A stretch of DNA of 64,000 nucleotides, taken from JACVRW01 sp963803085 (lineage in GTDB: Bacteria > Actinomycetota > Thermoleophilia > Solirubrobacterales > Thermoleophilaceae). The DNA is taken from assembly GCA_963803085.1 (NCBI GenBank), contig CAWDLE010000024.1, positions 1 through 64,000 on the forward strand, given 5' to 3'. The translations under genes and the position numbers were made by a program. The notes below the pieces were generated by a model. It was not told the DNA's origin and ran no database searches. It saw only the letters and a list, made by a program, of their open reading frames with translations. Positions within the stretch are counted from its first letter, which is position 1; each line of letters begins with the position of its first letter. Shown piece by piece: positions 26,084-35,180 of the stretch.

Positions 26084-26443
26084 ATGAAGTACATGCTGTT
26101 GATTCACCAGGGCGACACGCCGACGCCGAGGGACCCGGAGGCCTGGGGGAAGCTCTCAGAGGACGAGCAGAAGGCCGTCTACGCCGACTACATGGCGATC
26201 AACCAGACCGAGGGCGTGAGCCCCGGGCTCCAGCTCGACGAGCCCGAGACCGCCACCACGGTGCGGGTCGAGGACGGGAAGACCCTCACAACCGACGGCC
26301 CGTTCGCGGAGCTCAAGGAGGCGATCGGGGGCTTCATGTTCTTCGAGGCCGATGACCTCGACGCCGCGATCGAGCTGGCCGCGCGCATTCCGGCGGCCCG
26401 CCTGGGTGGCGCCATCGAGGTGCGCCCGGTGGTGGAGCGGTAG
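26084..26443 (+). CDS. DGPF/YCII-domain protein, ECF42 partner
   Basis: 119 residues from ATG at 26084 with AAGGAGG at optimal distance. The sequence MKYMLLIHQGD, the TTDGPFAELKEAIGGF motif (DGPF) and EVRPV ending define the DGPF branch of YCII-related proteins. These are encoded next to ECF42 sigma factors and are thought to belong to the same regulon. The sigma gene follows directly, its conserved coding beginning at the DGPF stop in the -1 frame. Confidence 0.9.
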   Translation: MKYMLLIHQGDTPTPRDPEAWGKLSEDEQKAVYADYMAINQTEGVSPGLQLDEPETATTVRVEDGKTLTTDGPFAELKEAIGGFMFFEADDLDAAIELAARIPAARLGGAIEVRPVVER

Positions 26444-26481
26444 CGATTCTCGAGCAGGTCTTCCGCGACCAGTGGGGCCGT

Positions 26482-27609
26482 GTGCTGGCCACGCTGATCG
26501 GCTTCCTCGGCGACTTCGACCTCGCCGAGGAAGCCACGCAGGAGGCCTTCGCGGTCGCTGCCGAGCGCTGGCCGCGGGACGGGATCCCGTCGAACCCCGG
26601 GGTGTGGCTGGTCACTACGGCGCGCAACCGGGCGATCGACCGGATTCGCCGCGATCGCACCCTGGCGGCGAAGACCAAGCTGCTCGAGGTTCCCGAGCCG
26701 GCGGAGGACAACTTGGACGACACGACGTTCCCGGACGAGCGGCTCGAGCTCGTGTTCACCTGCTGCCACCCGGCGCTCGCCACGGACGCCCAGGTGGCGC
26801 TCACCCTGCGGACGCTCGGCGGCCTGACCACGCCCGAGATCGCCCGCGCGTTCCTGGTGCCGGAGCCGACGATGGCGCAGCGGCTCGTGAGGGCGAAGCG
26901 CAAGATCAAAGCCGCGGGGATTCCCTTCCGGGTGCCGCCCGACCACCTACTGCCCGACCGGCTCGCCGCGGTGCTTGCCGTCGTCTACCTGATCTTCAAC
27001 GAGGGCTACGGCGGCCGCGGCGAGCTGGCGGCCGAGGCGATCCGGCTCGGCCGCGCGCTCGCCGAGCTGATGCCGGACGAGCCCGAGGTTCACGGCCTCC
27101 TCGCCCTCATGCTTCTGCACGACGCCCGCCGCGAGGCGCGCTTTCGGGATGGTGAGCTCGTCCTGCTCGCCGACCAGGACCCGGAGCTCTGGGACGCCGC
27201 CCAGATCGCCGACGGGCGGCTGGTGCTCGACCGGGCGCTCGCCCTACGCGGCCGCGGTCCGTACGTGCTGCAGGCGGCGATCGCCTCGCTGCACGCGGAC
27301 GAGCCGCGCGACTGGCCCCAGATCGCCGCCCTCTACGGCGAGCTCGCGCGGCTCACCGACTCGCCGGTGGTCGAGCTGAGCAGGGCGGTGGCGGTGGCCG
27401 AGGCGGACGGCCCGCAGGCTGGGCTAGAGATCGTCGAAGCGCTCGATGTCGACCTCGACGAGTACCGCTACCTGCACGCCACCCGCGGCGAGCTGCTGAG
27501 TCGCCTCGGCCGGACAGCCGATGCACGCGAGGCCTACGCCCGCGCGCTGGCGCTCGCGCACGACGACGCCGAGCGCCGCCTGCTCGAGCGGCGGCTGGCG
27601 GAGCTCTAG
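26482..27609 (+). CDS. ECF42-type RNA polymerase sigma factor with C-terminal TPR region
   Basis: 375 residues from GTG at 26482. Region 2 (FDLAEEATQEAFAVAAERWP, NPGVWLVTTARNRAIDRIRR), a short linker and region 4 (LTTPEIARAFLVPEPTMAQR) are followed by a 200-residue helical tail (LFNEGYGG, LMPDEPEVHGLLALMLLHDA, ATRGELLSRLGRTADAREAYA) with TPR-like repeats, as in ECF42. Family homology clearly begins earlier: the same frame reads AILEQVFRDQWGR from 26443, but contains no ATG, GTG or TTG before 26482. Thus the true start may be non-standard or reached by frameshift from the DGPF gene. Starting at 26482 trims region 2.1. Confidence 0.85.
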   Translation: MLATLIGFLGDFDLAEEATQEAFAVAAERWPRDGIPSNPGVWLVTTARNRAIDRIRRDRTLAAKTKLLEVPEPAEDNLDDTTFPDERLELVFTCCHPALATDAQVALTLRTLGGLTTPEIARAFLVPEPTMAQRLVRAKRKIKAAGIPFRVPPDHLLPDRLAAVLAVVYLIFNEGYGGRGELAAEAIRLGRALAELMPDEPEVHGLLALMLLHDARREARFRDGELVLLADQDPELWDAAQIADGRLVLDRALALRGRGPYVLQAAIASLHADEPRDWPQIAALYGELARLTDSPVVELSRAVAVAEADGPQAGLEIVEALDVDLDEYRYLHATRGELLSRLGRTADAREAYARALALAHDDAERRLLERRLAEL

Positions 27610-28836
27610 GCGCCGAGGCTCGCGCCCGTCGCGAAGCCCGCCCGCTGCTCGAAGACCAGATCGCGGGCCGTGTCCAGGGCGCTTGCGACCGCCCCGAGGA
27701 CGATCGCGTCCTGCCCGAGCTCGCCTTCCGCGACCGGCGGGGCGAGTGGCGTCAGCTCGCCCAGGCGTCGTTCGAGCGGCGGCCGAAGGAGGTCGATGTT
27801 GCTGCCGACTCCGCCTCCGAGCAGCACGAACTCGGGATCGACGATCGCGGCCACGGTGCCGACCACGAGCGCCAGACGCTGCGCCTCGGCATCCACGGCG
27901 GCGAGGGCCAGCTCGTCGCCGCGCGCGCGCGGCGGCGAACACCCGCTTGGCGGAGGTCGCGCCCTGCATCCCGAGCCGTTTGGCGGTGCGGACCACCGCG
28001 TCCGCAGACGCCGCCTCCTCCAGGATCCCTCGTCGGCGGGCGTCGCGACCCGCCGCGCCGCCGGCGCCATCCTCGCCAAGCGGCAAATAGCCGACCTCGC
28101 CGGCCGCCCCGTGGGCGCCCCGGTAGAGCTCACCGTCGATGATCACGCCCATGCCGATGCCGGTCCCGACCGAGACGTAGACGAACGTCCTCGCGTGGCG
28201 TCCGCTGCCGTAGGAGCGCTCACCCACAGCGGCGAGGTTGGCGTCGTTGTCGAGCGCGACCGTCGGGGGCAGCGCCTCGCGCAGCTCGCTCATCACCCCG
28301 GGGCGGCTCCAACCGGGCACGTTCGGGGCGTGCCTGAGCCTGTCGCTGTCCGGATCGAACACGCCCGGGCCGCCCACAACCGTGTGCTGGACCTGCTTCC
28401 AGGTCAACCCGGCCGCCTCCACCACCTCATGCGCAACCGCCGCGACGGACCTCACAAGCGCGCTGCCACTGCGCGCGCGGTTGCGCTCGTCGCGGCGGGC
28501 GACGATTTCGCCGGAGAGGTCGGCCGCCGCAACGCGGATCCACGCGCGTCCGATGTCGATGCCGACGACGTAGCCGGCCGTCGGGTCCACCTCGTACAGC
28601 ATCGCCGTCCTGCCAAGGGAGGGGCTGGCCGGCCCCACGGGACGCACGAGCCCAACGCTCTCGAGGTTGGCGAGCGCCTGCGAGACGGTGGGCTTGGACA
28701 GTCCGGCGATCCGGGCGAGGTCCGGGCGTGACGACGGGCCGGCACCGCGGAGGCACTCGAGCAAGGCGCGCTCGTTGTGTGCGCGCAGGAGACGAGGTGT
28801 TCCGCCCGCTCGGTGAGGGCGGTCTTGACCCGACAT
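27606..28836 (-). pseudogene. ROK-family repressor, frameshifted in a GC repeat
   Basis: An N-terminal MarR-like winged helix (LARIAGLSKPTVSQALANLE) is followed by a ROK kinase-like domain (GYVVGIDIGRAWIRVA, VGGPGVFDPDS, VGTGIGMGVIIDGELYRGAHGAAGEVGYLP). The original frame breaks down after KRVFAAARA; the C-terminus continues in another frame (GDELALAAVDAEAQRLALV, EFVLLGGGVGSNIDLL) to a stop at 27606. The switch lies in the GCGCGCGCGCG run at 27919-27931, a place where slippage or sequencing error is easy. Divergent from the ROK kinase; probably a sugar-responsive repressor of it. Confidence 0.8.
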
Positions 28837-28842
28837 AGTTAG

Positions 28843-28860
28843 GAAAGTATCTTATCTTTC
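28843..28860. promoter_or_regulatory. Palindrome between ROK repressor and ROK kinase
   Basis: GAAAG and CTTTC arms separated by 8 AT-rich bases fill the 24-base gap between the two divergent start codons; TTAGG precedes the left arm. ROK repressors bind AT-rich palindromes, so this is the likely operator for autoregulation and control of the kinase/binding-protein pair. Confidence 0.5.
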
Positions 28861-29814
28861 GTGACGGATAGCAACGCCGTCGGCGCCACGCGCGACTTCG
28901 TGCTCGGGATCGACTTCGGCGGCACCAAGATCGCCCTTGCCACGGCCACTCTCGACGGTGAGCTGATGGACTCCGACCGGCTCGAGACCGACGCCGCGGG
29001 CGGCGCCATCCAGGCCGTTGAGCGCGCATTCGTCCGTGCTGAGGAGCTCGTCGCGGCTGCCGCTGAGAACGGAGACGGCCGCTGCGTCGCGGTTTCCGCG
29101 GTGAGCCCCGGGATCGTCTTCGAGGACCACGTGGCGCTGGCGCCGAACGTGCCCGGCTGGCAGGAGCTGAAGCTGCCGGCGCTGCTGCGCGAGCGCTTCG
29201 CGCCGGCCCGCTCGGCGGTGGGCACCGACGTGAAGGCAGCCGCGGTGGCGGAGCTCCGCTGGGGCAGCCTGCGCGGCGCAGATCCGGCGATCCTGCTGAT
29301 CCTCGGCACGGGAATCGCGGCAGCGATCGTCGTCGACGGCGAGGTGCTCCAGGGCGCGAACGGCGCGGCCGGCGAGATCGGCTACAGCCTGCTGGGCGGC
29401 GCCGACCACAGCGGCGCGGCGGACGGCCGTGCTCCGCTCGAGGAGTTCGCCGGAGGGCGCGCGATCGGCGAGCGGGCGAGCCGCCTGTTTGGCACGCCGG
29501 TCACGGCTGCCGACGTGTTCGAGCATCCGGACCCGCGGGCGCGCCGGCTGCTCGACGACACGCTCGATGCCCTGGCCGTCCAGGTGGCCAACATGGCGAT
29601 TCTGGTGGACCCGGCTCGCATCGCGGTCGGCGGCGGGCTGATGAGCCAGCCGGAGCAGGTGCTCGCACCACTTCAGCGGAGGCTGAGCGCGAGCGCCCCG
29701 TTCGCACCGGAGCTCGTGCCTGCCCAGTTCACGGGCGACGGGCCGTTGCGCGGGGCCATCGCGCTGGCCCTGGACGCGAATGCCGTATCCACCCCAGTGA
29801 AAGGAGCAGCATGA
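28861..29814 (+). CDS. ROK-family sugar kinase-like protein
   Basis: 317 residues from GTG at 28861. The phosphate-binding motif DFGGTKIALA, SPGIVFEDHVALAPNVPGW, the catalytic-type region AELRWGSLRGADPAILLILGTGIAAAI and NGAAGEIGY are ROK hallmarks. The zinc-binding CxCGxxGCxE motif of most ROK members is absent; GADHSGAADGRAPLEEF stands there instead, which is also seen in a subset of ROK proteins. The stop overlaps the binding-protein start as ATGA. Substrate unknown, probably a sugar taken up by the following system. Confidence 0.85.
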   Translation: MTDSNAVGATRDFVLGIDFGGTKIALATATLDGELMDSDRLETDAAGGAIQAVERAFVRAEELVAAAAENGDGRCVAVSAVSPGIVFEDHVALAPNVPGWQELKLPALLRERFAPARSAVGTDVKAAAVAELRWGSLRGADPAILLILGTGIAAAIVVDGEVLQGANGAAGEIGYSLLGGADHSGAADGRAPLEEFAGGRAIGERASRLFGTPVTAADVFEHPDPRARRLLDDTLDALAVQVANMAILVDPARIAVGGGLMSQPEQVLAPLQRRLSASAPFAPELVPAQFTGDGPLRGAIALALDANAVSTPVKGAA

Positions 29815-30935
29815 GCAGCAGATCCACGCAATCGACGGTTGCAGCGCTCGCCATCGCGATGGTCGTCGCGATGGGTCTTGCGGCGTGCGGAGGAGACGAC
29901 GACGACGGGAGCGCCGACAAGGCGAGCGGCGAGGGCGGGGGCAGCGGCAAGACGATCGCGCTGCTGCTGCCGGAGACGAAGACGACGCGCTACGAGGAGA
30001 AGGACCGGCCGCTGTTCACGGCCAAGGTCAAGGAGCTCTGTCCCGACTGCGAGATCATCTACGCGAACGCGAGCCAGGACCCGAACAAGCAGCAACAGCA
30101 GGCGGAGGCCGCGATCACGAACGGGGCCGACGTGCTGGTGCTCGATGCGGTCGACGTGAAGTCCGTCGGACCCATCGTCCAGCACGCGAACCAGGAGGAC
30201 ATCCCGGTGATCGCCTACGACCGGTTGATCCCCGATCAGGACATCGCGTACTACGTGTCATTCGACAACGTAAAGCAGGGCCGCATCCAGGCGCAGACGC
30301 TTCTGGACAAGCTCGGGTCCGGCGCCGACGGCGAATCGATCGTGATGGTCAACGGCGCTCCCACCGATCCGAGCGCAGGCGACTACAAGAAGGGCGCCCA
30401 CCAGGTGTTCGACAAGAGCGGGGTGAAGATCGCCAAGGAGTACGACACTCCTGACTGGAGCCCGGACAAGGCGCAGGTCGAGATGGAGCAGTCGATCACG
30501 GCGCTCGGCAAGGACGGATTCGTAGGCGCCTACTCCGCTAACGACGGGATGGCCGGCGGCATGATCGCGGCCATGAAGAGTGCCGGCATCGATCCGTCGT
30601 CCAGGCCGATCACGGGCGGCGACTCGGAGGCGGCCGCGATCCAGCGGATCCTCACGGGCGAGCAGTACTCGACGATCTATCTGGCGATCAAGCAGCAGGC
30701 GGAGACCTCAGCGCAGATTGCCGTGGCGGCGGCCCAGGGCAAGGACGCGCCGGCGGACGTCGTCGACTCGGAGGTCGACAACGGGGCCAAGCAGGTTCCG
30801 TCGGTTCTGCTGTCACCGATCGCGGTCACGAAGGACAACATCAACGACACCGTGATCAAGGACGGCTTCCTGACCGTCGACGAGATCTGCACCGGCTCGT
30901 ACAAGGCCGCGTGCGAGGAGGCGGGAATACAGTGA
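29811..30935 (+). CDS. Sugar ABC transporter substrate-binding lipoprotein (XylF-like)
   Basis: 374 residues. The signal sequence ends in the lipobox GLAACGG (Cys about 23), followed by a Gly/Asp/Ser linker and a periplasmic-binding type 1 fold: LLLPETKTTRYEEKDRPLF, NASQDPNKQQQQAEAAITNGADVLVLD, PVIAYDRLI, GAYSANDGMAGGMIAAMK and PITGGDSEAAAIQRI. This resembles xylose-type (XylF) proteins. No ATPase or permease gene follows; the next genes are a small CC-motif protein and an MFS pump, so the transporter core must be elsewhere or lost. Confidence 0.9.
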   Translation: MSSRSTQSTVAALAIAMVVAMGLAACGGDDDDGSADKASGEGGGSGKTIALLLPETKTTRYEEKDRPLFTAKVKELCPDCEIIYANASQDPNKQQQQAEAAITNGADVLVLDAVDVKSVGPIVQHANQEDIPVIAYDRLIPDQDIAYYVSFDNVKQGRIQAQTLLDKLGSGADGESIVMVNGAPTDPSAGDYKKGAHQVFDKSGVKIAKEYDTPDWSPDKAQVEMEQSITALGKDGFVGAYSANDGMAGGMIAAMKSAGIDPSSRPITGGDSEAAAIQRILTGEQYSTIYLAIKQQAETSAQIAVAAAQGKDAPADVVDSEVDNGAKQVPSVLLSPIAVTKDNINDTVIKDGFLTVDEICTGSYKAACEEAGIQ

Positions 30936-30939
30936 GGAC

Positions 30940-31254
30940 GTGAGCCGGCCGCTGCCGATCGCCTGCACCCTCAGCGCCACGGATCTTCGGGCCCGAGGCG
31001 AGGAGCTGCGGGCGCTCGGCGGCGACGGGCTTCTGAACGCGACCGAGGATGAGGGGCGAGCGGTGCTCCGCTTCCGGCCGGATCCCTCGGTCCGCGAGCG
31101 TGTCGAGGCGCTCGTGGCGGCGGAGTCCGAGTGCTGCGCCTTCCTCGACTTCGAGCTCGAGCACGGCGACGACGCCACCGTGCTCACCATCTCCGCGCCG
31201 AACGGGGGCGCGGAGATGGTTCACGAGCTGGCGGCTGCGCTCGCCGGGCGTTAG
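30940..31254 (+). CDS. Small CC-motif protein
   Basis: 104 residues from GTG at 30940, four bases after the binding-protein stop. The core EALVAAESECCAFLDFELEH with two adjacent cysteines, and ISAPNGGAEMVHELAAAL at the end, match a small family often seen alone or fused to MerR-type regulators and mercury-resistance genes. Metal or thiol chemistry at the Cys pair is plausible. The stop overlaps the convergent MFS gene. Confidence 0.65.
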   Translation: MSRPLPIACTLSATDLRARGEELRALGGDGLLNATEDEGRAVLRFRPDPSVRERVEALVAAESECCAFLDFELEHGDDATVLTISAPNGGAEMVHELAAALAGR

Positions 31255-32711
31255 GCCGGCACGGGCGCGGCGTCGCCCTGGCGCGCGGCCTCTGCCATCT
31301 CGCGGCTGTCGCGCGAGCTGATCAGGACCGCCGTCAGGACGGCGCCCACCAGCGCGATAACGGCGCCGGCCAGGAAGGCAGTCTGGAAGCCCTCGGTGAG
31401 CGCGACCGCCTTGCTCTGTTCGCCTGCGGCAAGCACGTCGTTCGTGCGTCCCGTGGAGATCGCGGCCAGCACCGCGAGTCCGAGCGCGCCGCCCACCTGC
31501 TGAGAGGTGTTGATCAGGCCCGACGCCAGGCCCGCCTCGGCTGGCTTCGTGCCGGTGACCGCCGCGATCGTGACGGGCACGAAGGCGAGGCCGAGTCCTA
31601 CGGCGGCGAGCATCGAGGGGAAGAGCACGTCGCCGACGTACGTGCCGCCGGGTGCGCTCACGTGGCTGAACCAGTAGAGGCCGCCGGCGATCAGCGTCAT
31701 CCCCGTGATCAGCACCGGCTTGAAGCCGAAGCGTGCGACGAGCGGAGACGCGCCGCTGGCGGAGATGATGATCAGCCCGGCGAGCGGCAGGTACGCGAGC
31801 CCGGCCTTGAGCGGCTCGTAACCCATCACCTGCTGCATGTACAGCGAGATGAAGAAGAACATCGCGAACAGCGACATGCCGAGCAGCAGCCCGATGACGT
31901 TGGCCCCGCGCAGCGTGCGCAGCCTGAAGATCGAGAACGGGACGAGCGGATAGCGCCGCCGCCGCTCGATCAGGACGAAGGCCGTGAGCAACGCCACCGA
32001 GAGCGCCCCGAGCGTGATCGTCTGCGTCGAGCCCCATCCGGCGTTGTTCGCGTCGACCAGCGTGTAGACGAGCAGGGCGAGCCCGGCGGTCACGGACACC
32101 GCGCCGGCGATGTCGAATGACGGGCTCGAGTCGTCACGGCTCTCGGCGACGAGCCGCGGGGCCACCAGCGCCGCCCCGATCCCGATCGGCACGTTCACGA
32201 ACAGCACCCACTCCCAGCCCGCCCACTCGGTGAGCATCCCGCCGAGCAGCACGCCAGCCGCACCGCCGGATCCGGCGACGGCACCCCAGACCCCCAGCGC
32301 CTTGTTGCGCTCGGAGCCCTCGGCGAACGTGGTGGTGAGAATCGAGAGCGCGGCCGGCGAGATAAGCGCGGCGCCGAGGCCCTGCACGGCGCGCGCCGCG
32401 ATCAGCATGACGTCGCTCTGAGCGAGTCCGCCGACGAGTGACGCGAGCGCGAACAGCCACATTCCGTAGACGAACATCCGTCGCCTACCGAGCAGGTCGG
32501 CCAGGCGCCCGCCGAGCAGGAGGAAGCCTCCGAAGGTGAGCGTGTACGCGTTCACGACCCAGGACAGGTCGTCCTGAGCGAAATCGAGGGCGCGCCCGAT
32601 GGAGGGGAGGGCCACGTTCACGATCGACGCGTCGAGCACGACCACAAACTGGGCCATCGCGAGCAGGGCGAGGATGAAACTCTTGGCGCGGGCGGTCTCG
32701 GCTGGGCTCAT
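31251..32711 (-). CDS. MFS multidrug efflux transporter (DHA2/EmrB-QacA type)
   Basis: 486 residues with about 14 hydrophobic helices. Motif A is GGRLADLLGRRRMFV, the antiporter motif C region is LGAALISPAALS, and the N-terminus FVVLDASIVNVALPSIGRAL is typical of DHA2 drug:H+ antiporters. It is divergent from a TetR regulator across a gap with two matching palindromes, so drug-inducible control is likely. Confidence 0.9.
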   Translation of the reverse strand: MSPAETARAKSFILALLAMAQFVVVLDASIVNVALPSIGRALDFAQDDLSWVVNAYTLTFGGFLLLGGRLADLLGRRRMFVYGMWLFALASLVGGLAQSDVMLIAARAVQGLGAALISPAALSILTTTFAEGSERNKALGVWGAVAGSGGAAGVLLGGMLTEWAGWEWVLFVNVPIGIGAALVAPRLVAESRDDSSPSFDIAGAVSVTAGLALLVYTLVDANNAGWGSTQTITLGALSVALLTAFVLIERRRRYPLVPFSIFRLRTLRGANVIGLLLGMSLFAMFFFISLYMQQVMGYEPLKAGLAYLPLAGLIIISASGASPLVARFGFKPVLITGMTLIAGGLYWFSHVSAPGGTYVGDVLFPSMLAAVGLGLAFVPVTIAAVTGTKPAEAGLASGLINTSQQVGGALGLAVLAAISTGRTNDVLAAGEQSKAVALTEGFQTAFLAGAVIALVGAVLTAVLISSRDSREMAEAARQGDAAPVPA

Positions 32712-32728
32712 GTGACGTTCCTCACTAA

Positions 32729-32746
32729 ACGGAATTCTGGTTCCGG
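32729..32746. promoter_or_regulatory. Operator copy 1 (MFS side)
   Basis: ACGGAATTCTGGTTCCGG, an imperfect palindrome 18 bases upstream of the MFS start that matches the second site (32763-32780) at 15 of 18 positions. Confidence 0.5.
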
Positions 32747-32762
32747 TTCGGCGAGGAAATAT

Positions 32763-32780
32763 ACGGAACGATGGTTCCGT
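32763..32780. promoter_or_regulatory. Operator copy 2 (TetR side)
   Basis: ACGGAAC-GATG-GTTCCGT, a perfect 7-base inverted repeat 33 bases upstream of the TetR start and 34 bases from copy 1. Likely bound by the TetR protein. Confidence 0.6.
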
Positions 32781-32812
32781 TTGTCAAGTTTCCGCGCTAC
32801 GATCACCGAGAC

Positions 32813-33385
32813 ATGGCCACCACGATGCGCGCCGACGCGCTCCGGAACCGCCAGCGCATCCTCGATGCCGCTCGCGAGGCGTTCACGGAGCTCGGTGAGC
32901 AGGCGCAGATGGATGACATCGCACGACGCGCCGGCCTCGGCGTCGGCACGCTCTACCGCCACTTCACGACGAAGGACGCGCTGGTCGGCGAGCTGCTCCG
33001 CCTGAAGCTGTCCGAATTCGCGGAGCACGTGCGCCGCAAGTTCGAGGAGGAGAGCGACCCCTGGGCGGCGTTCGAGGGCGGCCTGCGGGAGCAGGCCGGC
33101 GTGATGGCGGGCGACGCGGCTCACCAGAACATGCCCTTCGCCGCCACGCCGAACGCCGCGCTGATCGCTGCTCCGGCAATCGAGGAGCTCAGGAATGCCT
33201 GGGGTGTGGTGATCGCCCGTGCCAAGGAGGCGGGCGTGCTGCGCCAGGACTTCGAGGTGGACGACATCCGCACGATGATGTGCGGGCTCGGCAGCATGAT
33301 GGCCGCCGACGCGCGGGGCGCGCTGTCCTACGACTGGCAGCGCCAGCTGGACCTTTTTTTGGACGGGGTACGTACCAGCCCGTAG
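32813..33385 (+). CDS. TetR-family regulator of the MFS pump
   Basis: 190 residues from ATG at 32813; an upstream in-frame ATG at 32771 lies inside operator copy 2 and is rejected. The helix-turn-helix is AQMDDIARRAGLGVGTLYRHFTTKDALV and the C-terminal domain is the usual helical ligand pocket (SDPWAAFEGGLREQAGVMAG). Divergent from the DHA2 transporter and flanked by the twin palindromes, so it is the probable repressor of both. Confidence 0.88.
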   Translation: MATTMRADALRNRQRILDAAREAFTELGEQAQMDDIARRAGLGVGTLYRHFTTKDALVGELLRLKLSEFAEHVRRKFEEESDPWAAFEGGLREQAGVMAGDAAHQNMPFAATPNAALIAAPAIEELRNAWGVVIARAKEAGVLRQDFEVDDIRTMMCGLGSMMAADARGALSYDWQRQLDLFLDGVRTSP

Positions 33386-33402
33386 TTACACTCCGCGCCG
33401 CC

Positions 33403-34907
33403 ATGCGACGGCTCCTAACGATCCCCCTGGTCCTGCTCGCCCTGCTGATCGCCGGATGCGGGGGCGACAGCAACTCAGGCAGCGCGCTCGACTCCGGGCT
33501 CTCGTACCTGCCGAAGGACGCTCCGTTGGCGGTGGCCATCGACACCGACCTGGACGGCGACCAGTACCAGGCGCTCCAGGGCCTGCTGGAGAAGTTCCCG
33601 TTCGGCGGGCAGATCCAGGACAGCCTCCAGCAGCAGCTCGAGCAGGGCGCGAACGTCGACTTCAACGACGACCTGAAGCCGGTGCTCGGCAACCCGTTCG
33701 TGGTCGGCGTCGCCGACGTGGCTGCACTGAGGCACTCCGGCGACACCCCGTTCGTCGCAGCCATTCAGGCCAAGGATGGGGACGCGCTCGACAACCTGAT
33801 CGACAAGACGAAGCCAAAGAAGGTGGGCGAGGAGTCCGGCGCCACGCTCTACGAGGAGAACGGCAGCACCTTCGCCGTTGACGGCGACATGGCCGTCTTC
33901 GCAGGCGACAGGCAGCAGCTCACCGAAGCGCTGCAGCGCGCGGACGGCGACAACCATCTCGACGAGGACACCTTCAACGCGGGCCTCGACGGCCTGCCCG
34001 AGACCGCTCTGGCGCGCGTCTACACGGACGTCGAGGCACTCCTCAAGGGCGATCCGAGCACCGCACAGGCCCGCAACGTCAAGTGGGTCGACGCGCTGCG
34101 CACGCTCGGGATGACCGTGGTGGCGAAGAGCGACAGCGTCGACGTGGACTTCCGCCTACGCACCGAGGGCGACCTCACCGACGCGGACCTGCCGATCGCC
34201 CCCGGCGACGAGGCGCCCGACGTGATCAAGCAGGAGGGCGAGGTGGGGCTCGGCATCCGCGACCTGGCCCACATCGTGAAGTTCGCCGAGAACGCTGGCC
34301 AGGCGGTGGACCCCGCCGGCTTCGGCGACTACGCCAAGGCCAAGGCGACGATCGACAAGCAGCTCGGAGTGAGCCTCGACGACGATCTGATCGGGCAGCT
34401 CACCGGCGACGTCTCGTCGAGCATCTCGATCGACGGCAAGTTCGGGGTGCGCGCTGAGCTGAAGGACCCGCAGGCGTTCAAGCGCACGCTCGCCAAGGTC
34501 GCGGACGTCCTGCCGAGCTTCGCCGAGGGCGCTGGGTTCGGCACGGTCCGGCTGTCGAAGCCGAAGGGAAGCGAGGGCTTCTACAGGCTCGCGCAACCCG
34601 ACGGCGATGTGATCGTCTTCGGCGTGGTCGACGACGTGCTCGTGGTCGCGAACGAAGCCAGGCGCGCGGCCCGGCTCGCCGGTGCGGAGCCCACAGCAGT
34701 GCCAGGTGCCAAGGGCTCTGTGGTCATGAGCGCCGACGCCGAGCGGATCGTGAGCCGCTGCTGGGCCAGTTCGGGCCGGCGCTGGGCCTCGGCGACCTCG
34801 GCGGCATCGGCGGCGCGCTGTTCACGCGTCCGCTCGGCGACCTCGACGGGTACGTGTCGGCGAGCACCGACGGGCTGCGCGGGAAGTTCACGCTGGCGAT
34901 CGACTAA
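33403..34907 (+). pseudogene. DUF3352-type lipoprotein with a 3' frameshift
   Basis: From ATG at 33403: signal peptide with lipobox LLIAGCGG (Cys about 16), then a DUF3352-like pattern (LSYLPKDAPLAVAIDTDLDG, PFVVGVADVAALRHS, GSTFAVDGDMAVFAGDRQQL, YTDVEALLKGDPSTAQARNV). The frame is lost near 34752: one missing G turns ERIVEPLLGQF-type sequence into an Arg/Ser-rich run to 35004, while the other frame continues as PLLGQFGPALGLGDL ... LRGKFTLAID and stops at 34907. The total length is one base short of a multiple of three, so a single deletion explains it. Exported lipoprotein of unknown role. Confidence 0.8.
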
Positions 34908-34973
34908 ACGGCTGCACCGTGCTCGATGCTGCAGAAATCGTCCTGAAGAGCTAGCGCCTGCCACCATCAAGGG

Positions 34974-35180
34974 GTGCAGGAGATCGAGATCCGCGGAGAG
35001 ATGATCCGCCTGGGGCAGCTTTTGAAGCTGTCGAATCTCGCGGGCTCCGGCGCTGACGCACGCGATCTCCTCCTGGAGAACGGAGTGACCGTGAACGGTG
35101 AGATCGAGACCCGCCGCGGCCGCCAGCTCCACCGTGGCGACGTGGTGGCCATCGGCGACGAGGCCCTGCGAGTGGCATGA
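34974..35180 (+). CDS. S4-domain RNA-binding protein (YbcJ/YaaA-like)
   Basis: 68 residues from GTG at 34974. IRLGQLLKLSNLAGSGADAR, LLENGVTVNGEIETRRGRQL and GDVVAI are the alpha-L motif of the S4 RNA-binding fold in its minimal YbcJ-like form. Small S4 proteins act in ribosome or RNA metabolism. The stop overlaps the next gene as ATGA. Confidence 0.85.
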   Translation: MQEIEIRGEMIRLGQLLKLSNLAGSGADARDLLLENGVTVNGEIETRRGRQLHRGDVVAIGDEALRVA

